The notes under the pieces: model-generated
The model's database searches: none
Seen by the model: only the letters and a program-made list of their open reading frames with translations
Told to the model about the DNA's origin: nothing
From: KACC-23026 sp963829575
GTDB lineage: Bacteria > Bacillota > Bacilli > Bacillales > Sporolactobacillaceae
Assembly (NCBI GenBank): GCA_963829575.1
Contig: CAWHJF010000001.1
Location: 109,899 to 173,898 of the forward strand
Direction of reading: 5' to 3'
Length of the DNA stretch: 64,000 bases
Part shown: one piece after another, positions 61,374 to 64,000 of the stretch
Layout of the letters: every line of letters begins with the position of its first letter
Numbering within the stretch: position 1 is the first letter of the stretch
Program-made: the position numbers and the translations under genes

Positions 61374-62270
61374 CTATAACAGTTTTTCGCCAAAGAGAGA
61401 AGCAGCTAAACCAACAGCCAACGCTCCTGTTTTGTTTTTTTCATCTAAAATTGGATTCACTTCAACAAATTCAGCGGATGTTATGAGGTCAGACTGCGCG
61501 AGCATTTCAAGCGCAAGGTGGCTTTCTCTGTATGTAACGCCTCCAGCTACTGGCGTCCCAACTCCCGGGGCTTCAGAAGGATCTAAACTGTCTAAATCAA
61601 AACTTAAATGAATGCCATCTGTGCGATCCTTCAAATAATCGATTGCTTCATTAATTACAGCCGTCATCCCTATCTTATCAATCTCATGCATGGTAAAAAC
61701 CTTGATGTTTTTTTCTTTTATGAGCACACGTTCTCCCTCATCAATCGAACGTGCCCCAATAATCACAATGTTTTCCGGATTAATCTTTGGGGCATAACCC
61801 GCAATTTGGGTTAAGCTTGAATCTCCCAAACCAAGATTGACGGCTAACGGCATCCCGTGAATATTCCCACTTGGAGACGTATCAGCTGTATTCAGATCAG
61901 CATGGGCATCATACCAGATCACACCCAAGTTATTATAGTTTTTTGCTACACCAGCTAGGGTCCCTATTGCAATACTATGATCCCCACCCAAAACCAGAGG
62001 AAATCTTCCTTTATCGATTTCGCCTTGAACACTGTCTCCTAAAGCCCTGTTTGCTTCTGAAACCGTTTTTAAGTTTTTTAACCCCTTTGTTTTCGATGGT
62101 TTCTCCGGTCGACCTATCGTTAGATCTCCACAATCCTCTACTGAATAACCAAGTGATTCTAGGCGATTGATTAGGCCAGCATAACGCATAGCACTCGGAC
62201 CCATATCTACGCCTCGCCTCGATTGGCCGAGATCCATCGGGACACCTATAATTGATAAATTCTTATTCAT
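61374..62270 (-). CDS. rocF: Arginase
   Basis: 298 residues; hydrolyses arginine to ornithine and urea. Manganese ligands: GGDHSIAIG (about 96), WYDAHADLNT (about 123-127) and SFDLDSLDP (about 227-229), plus the family end AEFVEVNP. Start ATG 62270 follows GGGGG. Monocistronic between the tRNA cluster and sigW. Confidence 0.95.
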   Translation of the reverse strand: MNKNLSIIGVPMDLGQSRRGVDMGPSAMRYAGLINRLESLGYSVEDCGDLTIGRPEKPSKTKGLKNLKTVSEANRALGDSVQGEIDKGRFPLVLGGDHSIAIGTLAGVAKNYNNLGVIWYDAHADLNTADTSPSGNIHGMPLAVNLGLGDSSLTQIAGYAPKINPENIVIIGARSIDEGERVLIKEKNIKVFTMHEIDKIGMTAVINEAIDYLKDRTDGIHLSFDLDSLDPSEAPGVGTPVAGGVTYRESHLALEMLAQSDLITSAEFVEVNPILDEKNKTGALAVGLAASLFGEKLL

Positions 62271-62279
62271 TTTATGACC

Positions 62280-62576
62280 CCCTTTGCATTGATAAAAAAA
62301 TGAATATTGAGGCTATAGTTCTATTCTACCTATTTAAAAAAGTGTGACAACCACATGCGTTAAAGCGCTCAAGGAAAAAGTGAAGCGTATAAAATTATTT
62401 TTTATGGACATTCTAATTAGTGAAAGGGACAACAAAGTTTGACAATCGGATCTTAGGGAGATGGTTCCGTTGGAAAAGGTTCTTTTTAAAGAGGCTTTGA
62501 AGATTAACCATACCTTTTGAGAAAGAAGGGTCTCCAAAAGATAAAACCGAACGTCCACAGCTGTTTTACCCCTTTC
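62280..62576. other. Intergenic stretch without a supported gene
   Basis: Nothing recognisable; it presumably contains the rocF promoter region. No T-box-like leader is seen. Confidence 0.4.
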
Positions 62577-62606
62577 AAGGGTTCTATCCTCGCGATAGAA
62601 CCCTTT
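62577..62606. terminator. Strong hairpin downstream of the tRNA cluster
   Basis: AAGGGTTCTATC and GATAGAACCCTT are exact complements with loop CTCGC. Confidence 0.7.
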
Positions 62607-62685
62607 ATATATATATACGAAAATAGTGCGAGAGGAATTCGTAAAAGAGGGCCTGAAACGCTCTGCACTATCTCCCCCAAAAATA

Positions 62686-62730
62686 AAAAGACTTGGTTTA
62701 CATCATCATGATGTAAACCAAGTCTTTTTA
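62686..62730 (-). terminator. Intrinsic terminator of the tRNA cluster
   Basis: AAAAGACTTGGTTTACATCA and its complement form a stem of about 19 bp with a T-run, just after the tRNA-Ala gene. Confidence 0.88.
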
Positions 62731-62743
62731 TGAGTTGATATTA

Positions 62744-62816
62744 TGGAGCCTAGCGGGATCGAACCGCTGACCTCCTGCGTGCAAAGCAGGCGCTCTCCCA
62801 GCTGAGCTAAGGCCCC
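62744..62816 (-). tRNA. tRNA-Ala (UGC)
   Basis: 73 nt, anticodon TGC in CTTTGCACG, T arm GCGGTTCGATCCCGC; CCA is not encoded. Last gene of the tRNA cluster. The acceptor ends GGGGCCT and AGGCTCC include a G-T pair. Confidence 0.95.
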
Positions 62817-62821
62817 GTAAA

Positions 62822-62906
62822 TGGTGGAGGGAGAAGGATTCGAACCTTCGAACCCGTAGGGAACGGATTTACAGTCCGTCGCGTTTAGCCGCTTCGCTAT
62901 CCCTCC
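62822..62906 (-). tRNA. tRNA-Tyr (GUA)
   Basis: 85 nt with a long variable arm (class II), anticodon GTA in GACTGTAAATC, CCA encoded. Confidence 0.95.
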
Positions 62907-62920
62907 ATATATATTTGTTA

Positions 62921-62996
62921 TGGTGGAGGATGACGGGATCGAACCGCCGACCCCCTGCTTGTAAGGCAGGTGCTCTCCCAGCTGAGCTAATCCTCC
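62921..62996 (-). tRNA. tRNA-Val (UAC)
   Basis: 76 nt, anticodon TAC in CTTACAAG, CCA encoded. Confidence 0.95.
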
Positions 62997-63000
62997 AAAA

Positions 63001-63075
63001 TGGTGACCCCTACGGGATTCGAACCCGTGTTACCGCCGTGAAAGGGCGGTGTCTTAACCGCTTGACCAAGGGGCC
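63001..63075 (-). tRNA. tRNA-Glu (UUC)
   Basis: 75 nt, anticodon TTC in CCTTTCACG, CCA encoded. Confidence 0.95.
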
Positions 63076-63194
63076 ACTAATAAAACCGACGCTTTTTATT
63101 ATACACAGATATTTTTAAAATGTAAAGAGATTTTCATAAAAAAATATTGGGCAGGATCTGTCATGAGACAGATCCCTATTGTCTAAAGCAAGAA

Positions 63195-63344
63195 TCAGGA
63201 ATTTGGAAATAATTCTCTTTCCTCTTTCATTCTTTCCATTCTTTGTTTAACAACTCTGGCAACAGCATTATTAGGCTTAATCATCTGGTAAGCAGCGGCC
63301 CCAATTCCAATTGAAGCAACAACTGGCATCCAACCTTTTGCCAT
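63195..63344 (-). CDS. Small DUF3918/YrzQ-like protein within the tRNA cluster
   Basis: 49 residues: MAKGWMPVVASIGIGAAAYQ, a short hydrophobic helix, then a basic tail (ARVVKQRMERMKEE). The ribosome-binding site GGAGGTG lies nine bases before ATG 63344. The pattern resembles YrzQ-like DUF3918 proteins of Bacillus. Function unknown; coding status rests on the good ribosome-binding site and family-like pattern. Confidence 0.65.
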   Translation of the reverse strand: MAKGWMPVVASIGIGAAAYQMIKPNNAVARVVKQRMERMKEERELFPNS

Positions 63345-63476
63345 CTGAAAACACCTCCAATTAATCGTGGCGTAATACCTACTTAGATTGTCCTAAAACC
63401 AACATTTCATGGCTAGAAGTCGTTTCCAGTTCCAACAAAAAAACTCCTGAACGGAGTTTATTAAACCAAATAATGA

Positions 63477-63549
63477 AGCTTCCAACAGGATTTGAACCTG
63501 CGACCTCTTCCTTACCATGGAAGCGCTCTACCTACTGAGCTATGGAAGC
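63477..63549 (-). tRNA. tRNA-Thr (GGU)
   Basis: 73 nt, anticodon GGT in CATGGTAAG, T arm CAGGTTCAAATCCTG; CCA not encoded. Confidence 0.93.
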
Positions 63550-63552
63550 AAG

Positions 63553-63627
63553 TGGCTCCGCAGGTAGGACTCGAACCTACGACCGATCGGTTAACAGCCG
63601 ATTGCTCTACCACTGAGCTACTGCGGA
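63553..63627 (-). tRNA. tRNA-Asn (GUU)
   Basis: 75 nt, anticodon GTT in CTGTTAACC, CCA encoded. First tRNA after 5S rRNA. Confidence 0.95.
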
Positions 63628-63723
63628 ATAACTGAGTTAAACAAAAAACAATTCCTTTAATGTGAAATTATTTTATCACATGAAAGAAAGCTTGTCGATA
63701 TTATTTTATTTTTTTTTGAAACT

Positions 63724-63842
63724 TGCCTGGCGGCGTTCTACTCTCACAGGGGGAAGCCCCCAATTACCATCGACGCTGAAGAGCTTAACGACCGTGTTCG
63801 GGATGGGTACGGGTGTGACCTCTTCGCCATAACCACCAGACA
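63724..63842 (-). rRNA. rrf: 5S ribosomal RNA
   Basis: Conserved 5S segments on the minus strand: TCTGGTGGTTATGGCGAAGA at the 5' end, CCCATCCCGAACACGG and GCCGCCAGGC at the 3' end. About 118 nt; ends approximate. Confidence 0.93.
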
Positions 63843-63893
63843 AGTATTCAATTGAAGGATATCCCTTCAAAACTAGAATGAAGTGAAAAAATT

Positions 63894-64000
63894 AGGTTAA
63901 GCCCTCGATCGATTAGTATCCGTCAGCTGCATATGTTACCATACTTCCACCTCGGACCTATCTACCTCATCATCTCTAAGGGATCTTACTGACTTAAAGT
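63894..64000 (-). rRNA. rrl: 23S ribosomal RNA, 3' end (partial)
   Basis: The minus strand carries the conserved 3' end (GGTAACATATGCAGCTGACG, GGATACTAATCGATCGAGGG, CTTAACC). The gene continues beyond the right edge. Confidence 0.92.

Overview
The window reads as chromosome from a spore-forming, low-to-moderate G+C Gram-positive bacterium of the order Bacillales. The evidence is an SspH-type small acid-soluble spore protein gene (4792-4971), a sigW-rsiW pair with a SigW-type autoregulatory promoter, the order rRNA-tRNAs-rocF-sigW-rsiW-cdaA-cdaR-glmM-glmS, and a glmS ribozyme. I cannot name the genus from sequence alone.

Layout. 1-12.4 kb: scattered housekeeping genes (dimethylargininase-like, TrpD-like transferase, PAP2 phosphatase, LysR regulator, sspH, ROK kinase), a probable tRNA-Sec, a truncated multicopper oxidase, an OsmC protein, an Ssu/Tau-type ABC transporter and a metallo-hydrolase. 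12.7-18.4 kb: XRE regulator, then selB, selD and selA on the minus strand; selD itself carries an in-frame TGA (Sec) codon that hides its first 30 codons. 18.7-19.4 kb: two decayed redox genes. 19.6-37.5 kb: a large reactive-sulfur region with a SoxB-like metallophosphoesterase, TSUP permease, TusA proteins, DsrE proteins, single-domain and fused rhodaneses, three persulfide-dioxygenase-type fusion proteins, glutaredoxin, CcdA, a histidine kinase with a truncated regulator, and the persulfide-sensing repressor CstR (Cys31 and Cys60, Asn at the copper-His position). Ten near-identical palindromes of the form ATACCC-TA-GGGTAT lie in front of these genes and also in front of a GGDEF-EAL c-di-GMP enzyme.

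37.7-52.1 kb: an accessory region on the minus strand made of small, mostly unrecognised genes. Next to the stop codons of at least nine of them lies a short, imperfectly palindromic element with the boxes CTTGTTCAACAA and CGTTAGTTNAA. A complete tyrosine recombinase gene (52239-53078) sits at the right end, transcribed away from the array, with a short element-like core (52075-52094) between it and the first gene. This is the organisation of an integron cassette array (integrase, attI, gene-attC units) but with a Xer-like recombinase, and is the most striking feature here. The region is also invaded by an IS3-family element, an internally deleted IS110-family relic, a high-G+C YCII gene and a secreted Ntox44-like toxin gene.

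53.2-64 kb: conserved core: glmS with ribozyme and promoter, glmM, cdaR, cdaA, a tandem array of about 195-bp repeats, rsiW, sigW, rocF, six tRNA genes with a small ORF among them, 5S rRNA and the 3' end of 23S rRNA.
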